Below, in pieces: positions 10,093 to 20,971 of a DNA stretch of 64,000 nt. The stretch's first letter is position 1; each line of letters opens with the position of its first letter. The translations under genes were made by a program, and so were the position numbers. The stretch is taken from positions 7,130,001 to 7,194,000 of the forward strand of contig JAOVFP010000002.1 in the NCBI GenBank assembly GCA_025738555.1, given 5' to 3'. This DNA is from Cyathus striatus (lineage: Eukaryota; Basidiomycota; Agaricomycetes; Agaricales; Nidulariaceae). A model generated the notes under the pieces. The model had not been told where the DNA came from. It saw only the letters and a program-made list of their open reading frames with translations, and searched no databases.

Positions 10093-12634
10093 CGACCACC
10101 AAATCATCCTTAAATGTGGTAACATGGCAGAAACTTATGGAAAGTCTAAAAACCATGCTCAAACACATCAATTATAATTGAGCTCCGGTGTCTGGCACCA
10201 TGGCTTCTCGGTTAGATATTACAATCTTGGTTTTAGAATTTCACTTAAGCGAGACTGAGCACTTACTAACTGAAGCATGGTCATCCAGTATGGTGGTAAC
10301 TATATATACACAAGCAATTATTTAGTTCATTACAGTAAATTGAATAAAATACCTATAAGTATGAACTCCGATATAAGTATTTGTGAACTAGAGGCTAGGG
10401 TGGGGATTGAACTTGGGACCTGCTGAATTGTAAGTGAGCTATATATATCCTAGCGTATTATTAGTACCTCTTCGTGCACTGTTCCAACCAATACCCATCT
10501 CCTGCGACACACAGAGCTTCCAAAAAAATAGCTCTGATATTGGCACTGAAGCAAGACCCTGAATTTAACAAGAAAACTCTGGTCTCATCGCAAACTCTTC
10601 AATTACTACTAGTCCTTCAATTTTTCTTACTCAAGTTTCTCCATTCACTAATAATGTTTCAATCTATTGTTTTTATATTATTCTTCATTCCTTTGTATGA
10701 TGTATACTGTTTTATTACTTTTAGATTTATTTGTTTTTCTGGTACTTAAACCTCTGTAGTTCCACTACAGAATCTAATCAATTTTACTTGGAATCGCACT
10801 TGACTTCTAAAATTCATATGACATATTGACAGGAATCCTCAATTCATGTGCTTTACATTCTTGCCAACTCTCGTTATGCTGGAACTTGGTCTTGAAGTTC
10901 ATTTTCAATTAGTACTTTCTGTATACTCATTTTATTGTTCAAATTTCATTCTTCACACCTTAGAATGCCCAATCGGATGGAAATCTTGACAGACTCACAT
11001 AATTTGTCTTTGTTAGGTATGTGCAACTGCACTTTCACCTCTTCGAAATTTAGGTGCTACATTACTGTGAACTTTTTGGGAAAGTTTCCAATTTTTAGCA
11101 ATCCTTATACTTGCAATCAAGCCTGAGTCACTTATCAGCACAAACCATTCAATTTACTTTGATGAACAATAGAAAACTCATGGCAACATGTGGTGTTAAA
11201 GCAACTATTTCAACTACCTATTTTAGAGCACTGCGTTACCTTGCAATATCTCACATCAAATTCTTATCACTTGGCAGGCTGTCAAGGGGATAAATCCGCT
11301 GTGGATAATTACATAAATCAATATAAGTCAGGGCCAGACATAATTTATTTGAACTCGATGCAAGCCAAAGGACATTATAACACAATTGTAACAAGCATTC
11401 AGTTCATTTAATATGAGCACTGCTTACATTGTTGGTTCATCTCATACTCTATTTTACAGTAATGAACTAAATAATTGCTGAGTACACATAGCTACCTCCA
11501 TACCAGATGACCATGCTTCAGTTAGTAAGCACTCAGTCTCACTTAAATGAAATTCTGAAACCAAGATTGTAATATCTAACTGAGAAGCCACAGTGCCGCA
11601 CACTGGAGCTCAATTATAATTGATGCGTTTGAGCGTGGTCATTAGGCTTTCCATAGAAACTCAATATCAAATCCTTGAGCTGGTGTACTTTTGGAATGAG
11701 GGACATGTGGATCTTTCACGCATGGAAGTGAGGAGAAGAAGGTGTCTGGGACATGGTATGTCTGACTTTATCCCACACCTGGCTCATTGTGATGTTGGTT
11801 GAAGGTACTTTCATCGTGCACCATGACATTCTGTGGACTCTACATGAAGCGCTATGAATCTTACAGAGGCAGACCTTGAAAGGGGCTTGATTTGATTTTG
11901 GGTAATCCCATACCCTCTAGCATGTTGTCACTGACTTCCTTGCTGCATGGTGACATTCTACTTAGACCTATATGAAGGCTTGGAGACACTCCAGCTGTCA
12001 TTTCAGGCCCTTCATTGCTTGCAGATGAGGTTCTTTCGCGGAGTAAGGTGAAGAGGATAGCTAAATTGGTAGAGATGAAATGGGGTGGCGATATGTCTGC
12101 CTTTTGGATCCATCCAAGAGAGAAACTGTGCTGTATCTCGAACCGATTACTTTGAAGGACCTGCCTTGGATATACCAATATCCTCATATAGGTCTAGACC
12201 TTTCGCACTTGGGAGTTACATCCCTACCTACAGATACTCATGAAACCCTTCATCCTTGGATAAAGTTCCTCCTGAGGCCGTATGGATACTTTACCCATCC
12301 CAACAAACTCACAGCTAACAGGCACCCTCAGATGTTCCTTGGAATCTTTCAACACCTACTTTCAGAGCTGAAATCCACTTTTCAGACCACAGATTCCAAG
12401 AGAGAAAAAGTCATTCGTTTTGGAGTGTTTGTCAAGTGTTTGTCGGAGACTATGGCTCTGCAGGAGAAATCTGTAGAAAAGTACATTGATGTGTATGAGA
12501 CAGGGAGATTGGGTTGATTGAAGGCTCTTGAGGGGTTTGTAGGCCTGAAAGGAAAGGGGAAGGCATTGTCTCCTGTTGGGTGGCTTACATTGGCTGGTGT
12601 GCTTGATGTTGTTATGAGTGTAGAAGTGCTGTAA
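10093..12634 (+). pseudogene. decayed copy 2 of the 4.85 kb gene, split by a transposon
   Basis: Homology to the source gene starts at about 10093 (the ACCACCAAATC block), breaks at 10135 and resumes at 11655 after a 1.5 kb insertion. It runs through the former intron (GGTATGTC.. to ..AAG near 11754-11803) to the old stop region at 12632-12634. The 5' half of exon 1 is missing. There are in-frame stops and frameshifts, for example TGA inside the old AGRLGG codons near 12515. Many differences from the source are CG to TG or CG to CA. No functional product is expected from this copy. Confidence 0.8.
10136..11654. mobile_element. 1.5 kb non-autonomous DNA transposon with about 200 bp terminal inverted repeats
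   Basis: The left end (10136-10339) and the reverse complement of the right end (11452-11654) match over roughly 200 bp. Shared blocks include ATGGAAAG, CAATTATAATTGAGCTCC, TTAGATATTACAATCTTGGT and CAATTATTTAGTTCATTAC. The target AGAAACT is present on both sides (10129-10135 and 11655-11661); with one mismatch the duplication is 8 bp, a size known for hAT elements. The insert interrupts a gene-derived sequence, so both boundaries are well fixed. No long ORF lies inside. A tRNA-like segment is on the minus strand near 10388-10448. Confidence 0.8.
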
Positions 12635-13450
12635 TGGAATAAAGCAATTAAGTAACTCAGAGACATTCTAATAAGGGGCTTTAAGAAAATTGCCAGGTTG
12701 AGGTGAAAGTGAGGTCTCATCTTCCTAGTTTGCTAAGCTTTGGCGGGATGCTTGATTGTGTCTTAACTTTCAATTGGCATCTATGATAAGTTATAATAAT
12801 GACAGCTCCCCAGCTATGCATGCCACAAGTATTGACAAAACAGGTTTAGCCCTAGGTCATTCCTCTTTGTAAAATTGCTACTGTACTGTAGCATGGGCTT
12901 CTACAACTATTACCTTGCCTCGCTCATGTATGATTGGATAGGAAAGTGGAACTTGAGTGAAGTAAATTATTATAAAAATATAAAAAACAAGCCCCAAGGG
13001 ATGGGTCAACACTGCTCAATGTAGGCCATTCATGATTTGAACTGATCAAAGCCTGATTGTAGCACATTCCAGCGAGTTTCTGGCGAGTTCTACAATCTTG
13101 GCTGGCTTATGTCACTTGTACGCCACAGACCAGATTGCCTCATCTTGGTCTCATCTTGGTTTCATTACTGCCTGTGTTTGTTACAGTATCATAGCTTGAA
13201 TATAGGTGCCGGTCATACCATAATGCACAATGCTCCATGCCAATAGACTAAGTGATTGAGAATATGGCATGGAGATGGTTCGGAAAGGGTCATACTTGGT
13301 GAAATTACGAAGACATCAATTTCACCAGCATGTGTAAGTTGATGATTGTGAATGTAGCTTTGTTGCTACCCTTCAAATAGAATACAAGTGGGCTGAAAGT
13401 GGAAGTATGAAGAGACACCGTGAACCCATTGCATCTCACTCCTTATCCAC
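12635..13450. other. CpG-poor spacer, no gene seen
   Basis: Almost no CG dinucleotides and no open frame or repeat that I can support. Confidence 0.4.
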
Positions 13451-14622
13451 ACAATAGGCACCATCTCTGTATTCCTGCTTAAGACTTTATTGAAATATGC
13501 TGTATTGGAAAGATCTGGAGGCGATAGCAGTAGTGATGAGGGTGCTGATAGAAATCAACCTGAGTCTGACAATATTCTGATTGTTCCAGAGCGAGTTTTC
13601 ATCTACAGTAACAACCCACATAACAAACCATACATATTCTAGGAAGATGATGTCTTGTCAGTTTTCACAGAACACCTTTGAAGCGCATGAAGAAATGGTG
13701 CACATGGAATGTAATGAAGTGGATATAATTCAGACCACATCTTCAGTGAACATAATGGATCCTACAACCCCTCCTAGTTATTCCAGAACTTGTTCTACAT
13801 GACCTACCAGTGCTACTCCTGTTTGCCTCTCATCTGGCTCTAGAAGGAATGTGCACCATCTGGAAATGCATAGATCATGTAGATCAGAGTTCATTGCATC
13901 CTCTATGAATGTTACACAGAGAAATAGACGAGACGTAAGCAGAGAAAGTATCTTTTCTATGGAAGAATGTTCTCCAAATGGTTGAGGTGTACCAGGAACC
14001 ATTAGGCAAGGAATGACCAAGTCATTATGCAGTAGCAGCAAGGATGCATCTGAAGGGCTCCTCAGTGTGGATGACAGTAGCAATCAGGAATCTGAAGGAC
14101 TGTGCGACATGCATGTAGGTCAAAATGTATTGGAGAGTGCTAGGTGAAGAAGGGGAAAGGAAGTACTCGAAAGGATGAGTAGTGTGCATGCTAGTAGCAA
14201 TGAAGTGTCCAAATGGCTCCTCAGTGCAGGTGACAGTAATAATGAGGAATATGAAGGACTGTGCAATGTGCATGTAGGTTGAAATATGGTATCAGAGAGC
14301 GCTAGGCGAAGGGGCAAGGAAATACTCAAAAGGGCTAGTAGCAATGAAGTGTCTGAAGGGCTCCTCAGTGCAGGCGACAGTAATGATGAGGAATCTGAAG
14401 GACTGTGCAATGTGCATGTAGGTCGAAATATGGTACCAGAGAGTGCTAGGTGAAGGGGCAACAAAGTACTTGAAAGGGCTAGTAGCAATGAAGTATCCGA
14501 AGGGCTCCTCAGTAGTGATGAGGAATTTGAAGGACTGTGCGACATGTGTGTAGGTCGAAATATGGTATCAGAGAGTGCTAGGCAAAGGGGCAGGGAAGTA
14601 CTCGAAAGGATGAGTAGTGTGC
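13450..14622 (+). pseudogene. decayed 5' extension of the acidic-protein gene, made of coding tandem repeats
   Basis: Read in pieces, this stretch still encodes the same Ser/Glu/Asp-rich style as the gene that follows (for example GGDSSSDEG near 13520 and SSNEVSEGLLS units from about 14034). It is broken by stops. Several stops come from CGA to TGA within the repeated AGGCGAAGG/AGGTGAAGG block. A frameshift in the last unit separates the repeat frame from the open frame starting at 14623. I read it as the lost N-terminal part of that gene, with moderate certainty. Confidence 0.45.
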
Positions 14623-14660
14623 ATGCTAGTAGCGATGAAGTATCCGAAGAGCATGTATGA
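14034..14660 (+). repeat. tandem repeat of about 145 bp, four units plus a degenerate fifth
   Basis: GGGCTCCTCAGTG-like starts fall near 14055, 14214, 14358 and 14502, giving periods of about 159, 144 and 144 bp. Each unit also carries GACTGTGC.A.ATG and CAGAGAG.GCTAGG. The units encode SSNEVSEGLLSAGDSN-like peptides in one frame. Confidence 0.75.
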
Positions 14661-16693
14661 CTTCAGTGATGGAGCATCTGAGAGGCTGCGCTTGTGCAAC
14701 AGCAGCGAGGAAATATCAGATGGTGTAAGCAATAGCTATGTGGAAGCGGCTACAAGGACAAATAGGAGGGACAAAGATAGGGCAAAAGCAGGTTGCTCGA
14801 GGGGTCGAAAATTTCCAGGGTGCATCAGACTGGAGAGGGAAATAATAACCGACCCACTGAGCAATAGTGGTGACTCTGGTGAGGAAGAAGCTAATGTGTT
14901 AAGTGATGACAGTGTCAAAGCTATACAGATAAATAGTAGGGACCAAGGCAGGGTACATGCAGTTTGCTCGAGAAGTCAAAAATTGCCAAGGCGCTGCACC
15001 AGGGTGGCGATTGAGACTTTAAGCTTTGCTGGGGAGGAAACAACTGACACATTGAGTAATGGTAGTGAGGAGGACACTGATGCATTGAGTGATGATGAAG
15101 AGGAAGCAAACAAGACCTCGAGCAATGATGGCAGTAACAGTGATGATAGTGCCAAGGGAGGAGATGGGGCATTGAGTGATGGTGACGGTGGGGAATCAGA
15201 CGGGGAGCTGGGCGAAGATGAGATATCAAGTGAGGGCTGCGATGACGTGGAGGCAGGCCATTCAAAAAGTAGAAGTTCACAAGAACCCAATAGGTTAGCA
15301 GGAAGGGAAAGGCTAACCAAGAAGTTGAACAGCATGAAAGCTTCCTGCATTACATCACTGCTCCCCAAGTCTACTACATCACCACCAAAGCCTACCAATC
15401 AGCAAGAGTGCCAGATTAACAAAGCTGAATGCAAAGTGGTGAATGAGGTTTCAAAGGAGACAGGAGATGTTAGAGTCGAAGGTAAAGATATGAATCTTCA
15501 CAACAAAGAAGACACACTGATTGCCACACCTAAAAAATTAGGAGATGCCAAATGTAGCAGAGGCAAAATGAATGCTGCATCTGAGAAAGCAGACCCCTCT
15601 AATGATGGGTTTGTGCCTACTAATGTACCTCCCAATGGATTTGTGCCAGTGGGTGTCCAGCGGTCACCACATTTTTCAGATGACAATGTTGCTCCTGTTG
15701 ATACACAGCCTCAGGCTTCTAATGAATTTTTACATGAAGACATCTGTAAGGCATCAGAAATTCCAAATAACGAGGTTGCTCTGGCTGATGCATCTCCTGG
15801 TAAAACTATACTAGTGGACACCCAACAGCCACTCGCATTTATAGGTGATGAAGTTGCTCTTGCTGAAGCTCTGCCTATATCACCAGACAACCAGCAATCT
15901 GTTCTGGCTGATACATCCCCCGTTGAAAGTTTACCAGTGGAGGCCAAACAGCCACTCATATGTCCAGATGATAAGGTTACTCTTGCTAAAGCTCTGCCTA
16001 TATCACTGGACAACCAGCAATCCCTGAGTCATAGGACTGATGCACATCCCAATGGATATTCAACAGTGGATGTCCAGCAGCCACCTAGTTTTCTATGCGA
16101 GCAGGTTGCTGCTGCTGATGTGCCAGACATCGACAAGCCATCATTGGCACCAGTTTCTCTCCATGGTGAGGTTACTCCTAGTACTGACACACCTAAAGGA
16201 TCTGTATCAGCGAACGATAAACAGCGTGCTAGTGCTGCTCCTGTTGACACATCTCCCAATGTGTCTTTACAAGCAGAAGGAAAGAATCCCATGCCTCTAA
16301 ATAAATCTACATCAATGCAGTACCCACAGGTGCTGAGCAAGGTTGCCGCCAGTGCTGCTGCCAAATATTCTGGGTCCACACATAAAGGGGGATTCACTCA
16401 AGCTCATAACTTTGGGATAAATGGTATGGCAATAATTGAAGGTGTATCTGAAGGTGGAAATGTTACAAGTGAGTGATAAATCATCTTCAGTATGACAACA
16501 CACACTTAGCACATGCTCTTCCAAAGTCCATAACCATAACCATACCAAGGTATTTCACTTAAACATATCCAGAGAATCCATGGATACATTTCAGCATGAA
16601 ATATTCGAACAACAGAAGACACAGGACTCATATATCGCTTATGATTCCCATCAGAGCAGTCATCGAATTCAAGTTGAGACAAGTGCTTACTAG
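14623..16693 (+). CDS. acidic Ser/Asp-rich protein ending in the G-domain-array C-terminal motif
   Basis: Exons 14623-16468 and 16527-16693 encode about 670 aa. The first 210 residues are Ser/Asp/Glu-rich (SNGSEED, SDDEEEA). The middle has degenerate repeats of about 35-40 residues containing V-L-A-D-T/ALP-I-S/V-D-x-Q-Q-P. The end reads HNFGINGMAIIEGVSEGGNVT, then an intron at the same phase-1 position as in the G-domain genes, then HNHNHTKV, so the reading through to 16693 is favoured over the stop just after the donor. No GTPase domain, signal peptide or helix is present. The tail is closest to that of the 31.2 kb gene. The true start is unsure because upstream repeats are broken. A scaffold-like, largely disordered protein is the best description. 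Confidence 0.5.
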
Positions 16694-16999
16694 ACATGTA
16701 TGACATTACCAGTTCAGAATTGTTGTATAAATAAACGGAGTTTTGTATATGTATGCCAGATATATATATTTGAATCATTTTGAAAGGAATGATAGAGAAG
16801 AACTTTGGTTGGAAGAAGTTAGGAAGAAGATTGAAATCAAGTTGAAAAGTATATATTGAAATTTTAAAAATTACCAGATCTGCAGAGGCTGTTAGACAAC
16901 ATCACCAAATTCTGAATACCACATGTGGTGTTACTGTACATGCATCACTTCAAAGCTTCTAAGCTACTGCACCCAACTACTACCCATCTCAGGCTCCAC

Positions 17000-18115
17000 C
17001 TACACTACCACCTGAACCCAGCGTGTAGCCCTCCTCTCCCTCCTCATCTAGAACTCCTGGGATACACTGCCCTCAACAATCCCAATTACTCCTCTCAATT
17101 CGATGACATAGCATGCTTGACCATATCATCCTAAAATGCAGTGGCACAGAAACCCGATATCAAATCCTCTAGCTGGAGGTGTACTTTCAGAATGAGGGAC
17201 ATGAGGAACTGTTTATGCATGGGAGTGAGGAGCAAAAGGTGTCTGGGAGATGGTACGTCTGACTCTAAGCTCTATCCCTCATGTATCACTCATTGTAATG
17301 TTGGCGACAGGTACTTCCATTGTACTCCACGACGTTCTGCAGACTCTATGAGAAGCGCTACCAGTCTTATGGGGTATGGAGGTGGATCTCCCAAGGGGCT
17401 TGATCTTACTTTAGAAATCCCATGCCATCTAACATGTTGTTGACACCCTTGCTGCGCGGTGGTATTCTGCTTCGGTCCATACAAAGGCTTGGGGATACTC
17501 CAACTATCATTTCAGGCCCTTCATTGCTCTTAGATGAGGTTCTTTTGTGGAGTAAGTTGGAGAGTATAGCTGAATTGGTAGAGATGAAATGGGGTGGGGA
17601 TACGTCTGCCTTTTTGGATCCATTCAAGAGAGAAACTGTGCTGTATCTCGAACTGATAAGTTTGAAGGACTCGCCTCGGATATATCAATCTCCTTGTATA
17701 GGTCTTGGCCTTTCCCATTCAGGAGTTACTTTCCTATCTACAGACGCTCATGAAAACTTTCATCCTCAGATAAAGTTCCTTCTAAGGCCTTACAGATACT
17801 TTACCCATCCCAACCAGCTAATGTTCAACAGGTGCCCTCGGACATTCTCTGAGCTACAATCCACTTCTCGGACCATGGATTCCAATAGAGAAAGTAATTT
17901 GTTCTGGGGTGTTCATCAAGCATTTATCAGAGACTATGTCTCTGCAGGAGAAGTTGGTGCAGAAGTACACTGATGCATACAAGGCAAGGAGGTTGGGGAG
18001 GTTGAAGGCTCTTGAGGGGTTTATTGGCCCCAAAGGGGAGGGGAAGGCGTCATCTCCTGTTGGGTGGCTTACTTTGGCTGGCATGCTTTATACTGTTATG
18101 CATGAAGAAGCACAG
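17000..18115 (+). pseudogene. decayed copy 3 of the 4.85 kb gene
   Basis: Homology begins in the Ser/Pro-rich part (about 17000) and runs to about 18115, where the original stop region is altered. The intron equivalent (about 17252-17311) is retained, including the GTACGTCT donor and the ACAG acceptor. Stops (CTAG near 17169) and several frameshifts break the frame. As in copy 2, many changes are C to T or G to A at former CG sites. It is independent of copy 2, because each keeps CG sites that the other has lost. Confidence 0.8.
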
Positions 18116-18669
18116 CGATGGACAAAACACATTTTTTACATCGAATGGATAGGCTTTTATGTATATGGAACTGAAGCTTCTTTAGCTGTTCTATATTTAA
18201 CGCCAAGAATAAAATTAGATTTGTGAACAGTTGGCAACTGACCTCATGCTAAGGAAGATTCAGACTAATTAAGATGTATGCTAATAGGTGTACTTCAAGA
18301 AATATCTCACTGGTGACAATCACTATGCATATCGTCATCTGTTCACATCATGCTTCAGCAAACACTATCTCCTACATCATTATCCTCTTCCATAATAAAA
18401 CGTGCACATGTTGTCAAAATACTTGTGACTCAGAACAAGCACAGCCTTCAATGCTATTATGCAACACAATGTCTCAGAGCTTGAGATGAATCCCATTTTT
18501 ATGTTTATGGCCTCATTCCCAGTCTCAGTGCTGCATCATAATATTTGGTTCGAGAAGCTAATGTTATTTATTGTGTAGCATCATTAAAGATTTTACCATT
18601 CTACTGTGTGCCCTCCATCGAAAAGTGGAGTACATGCATATGACTTTTCATCTACTCACAGGTTTATTT

Positions 18670-18766
18670 CAGGGCTTGGGGTTTATTCAAGCGCTCGCAC
18701 TAACAATGGATGATATGAATAAAGTAAATTGAAAGTCGTGGCTTGGGCATGGATGTATGATGCTGG
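18670..18766 (+). promoter_or_regulatory. conserved upstream blocks of the G-domain genes (copy A)
   Basis: CAGGGCTTGGGGTTT (18670-18684) and GTCGTGGCTTGGGCATGG (from 18735, with GATGCTGG after it) recur upstream of the genes at 31.2 kb (30999-31013 and 31092-31121) and 38.3 kb (38046-38060 and 38137-38169) in the same order. Confidence 0.5.
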
Positions 18767-18852
18767 CACTTAGCTCGTTCACAAAAGCAGAACACATTAT
18801 AACCAAGTGATATTTTCTATCCCACACTCTCCTTTCTCACATCCTGAAAGAT

Positions 18853-20664
18853 ATGGCATTAAACAAACAAGCCAAGAAACAAAAGGAAAATACAATGCAA
18901 GAAATTGAAGATGTCATCATTAAGGATGCTGGAGATAATCTCAATGATATTATAATTGTGTAAGTTCACCAGAAAAACATTGTAAATTTGGCTAAGCATC
19001 AGAACGTTTATCAGCATTATTGGCCCTACCAGAGCTGGGAAAAGCATGGTAAGTTAAATGAGAACAATACAGTATATATAAATCACAGTGCTAAAACCAG
19101 TTTATCAACACATTATTTAATGACAATGTAACAGCAATTGGTGATGGGCAGAACTGTTGCACCACAAACCTGAAATTTATCATTTATCCATGTCGTTTTG
19201 GCTCAATTATTAGTTGGCGACTCGTGGTTGTCGATACACCTGGGTTTGATGAAAATTCTCCAGGAGAAGTCGTCAATCTTCTAACCCGTGTATCAGTTTG
19301 GATGGAAGCATTGTATGTATCTGTTTATTACTCGCTGATCTGTCTTCTGTGCTAATGGTGGGGTACAGGTATAACAATTAAATGAGAGTTGGTGGTTTTA
19401 TATATATTCATGATATTTCACAAGAAACGGTGCAGACCAAGCCACCATCTCGAAATCTATGTGAAACCTTATGCAGATTGTCTGGAGACAAGTCAAGTTC
19501 GTCTACAATCTTGGGAACAACAAAATGGTCAAAGATAGAAGATTCTATAGGAAATGATCATTTGTATGACTTGAAGCGAAATTTCTGGAGATATTTTGAC
19601 CAACAAGGATCTGCCATGGTCAGATTCAGGGATAATCATGAATCAGCAATCGAGATGGTCAAGATCCTTCTGAAAAGGTTCAGCATTTATTGGAGTTTCA
19701 AGGTATGAGGCTTGAATTTAGATCTTTGGTACCTTGGGTTCTAATTGCACTTTATTATTGTAGAGCAGCATGTTAAAAGTTGCAGATTTGATAATGATCG
19801 CTTCTGACCCGATGACCAGAACTTCACAGAACACCTCTACAATGTATGGTGGCATCATATATTCTGAAGAGGCTCACAGCAGATACCAAGTAGAAACACA
19901 TGTTCTGGCCGTACCATCACTGGCACCTGCAAGATCTACCACCAATCCCGCCAATTTTACTCCCCAGTCAAGCTATTATATTCCGTCATTCCCTTGTCCC
20001 TCATCGAGTAGCAACATTAATATGGTATATTGTCCCAGTGGTATTCTTTATACCGAACCTGAAAGCTATTTATACAACCCCCCCTCGCTCAATGATCTTT
20101 TTCCTGAGCCGATGAAGCTGAGAAGTGAGCTTGGAACTGAAACAACAAAAAGTACTTGCGTTGAATCAAGCACAAGAGAAAACACCATATTTAAGGAAAC
20201 AAATGGAGCAGAATGTATAAAACTCAAGGAAATGGATGACAGTTTAACTACATCTTGCAAAAGAATCATTTCCACTGGAATTAAGCAAGAATCTTGTTCT
20301 ACAAAAGAAGTTGTAGAGTTCAAGACAACCAGGACACAGAGTTCATTTTACAAAGCCAGTCATTTTACAATGCATGGCACTTCAATGGTTGATGGTGTGG
20401 CCTCAGGAGCAAGTCTTATGAGTGAGTGTCTTCAGGCCACTTAAAACTATAAGCACTTAACACATGGTGGTGGACTTTCTGGACACAGTTCACAACAACA
20501 CCACAGTAAACTACATAATTACAGAGAATGAAAAGCAGGAAATGCCTTCTGCCTCCTTTCAAGCTCATGGAGGAAGTGTGAAGGGGAAAGAGGGTGCCCG
20601 TTGCAATCATAGAAATGGTAGTTGCCACATTGATATGAAGAATAGGAAGGCGATTCAGAAATGA
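18853..20664 (+). pseudogene. G-domain protein A, six exons, one nonsense codon
   Basis: Exons 18853-18959, 19015-19048, 19101-19312, 19369-19702, 19764-20421 and 20489-20664 join in one frame of 507 codons. The only break is TAA at 19379-19381, where copy B reads CAA. Domains in order: Lys-rich leader, Walker A GPTRAGKSM, FINTLFNDN, G3 DTPGF, then after the stop GFIYIHDIS, TTKWSKIED (G4-like), a Ser/Pro-rich linker, and the motif SSFYKASHFTMHGTSM with HNNTTVNYIIT. The fifth exon is about 150 nt longer than in copy B. The two halves could still be made separately, but loss of a full-length product is the plain reading. It lies in the CpG-poor block. Confidence 0.75.
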
Positions 20665-20723
20665 ATTATGTACTTCGCTAAACTTGTGTACTTAGCATCA
20701 GAAGGCTAGTGTTGCCACAAGCC

Positions 20724-20757
20724 TCAGCCCTAGGCCAGCAGCATGGCCTAGGGCTGA
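20724..20757. other. perfect 14 bp hairpin
   Basis: TCAGCCCTAGGCCA (20724-20737), a 6 nt loop, then its exact reverse complement (20744-20757). It lies 60 bp after the stop of G-domain gene A. It could be an RNA structure in the 3' UTR or a transposon end. Confidence 0.6.
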
Positions 20758-20971
20758 GCCCCAGTCAAAAGTTGGTCTAGTGATGTCGAGCGGTATCCAG
20801 TGATATTGAAGACCAGGTGTCACTCAATATCACAATAAAATCTGGAATATAACGATTTTTCTTGTGTAAGATCTAAGTACGTTGAGGCTAGACAAGTGCC
20901 AAGAATAAGTTGGATTTGCCAAGCTGTTAACTTCCTGGCAAATATAGCAATATCTAGTGCCACTGTAAATT

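Noticed and set aside
20464..20664. Separate 66 aa gene
   Set aside because: It is exon 6 of G-domain gene A read from an upstream ATG in the intron.
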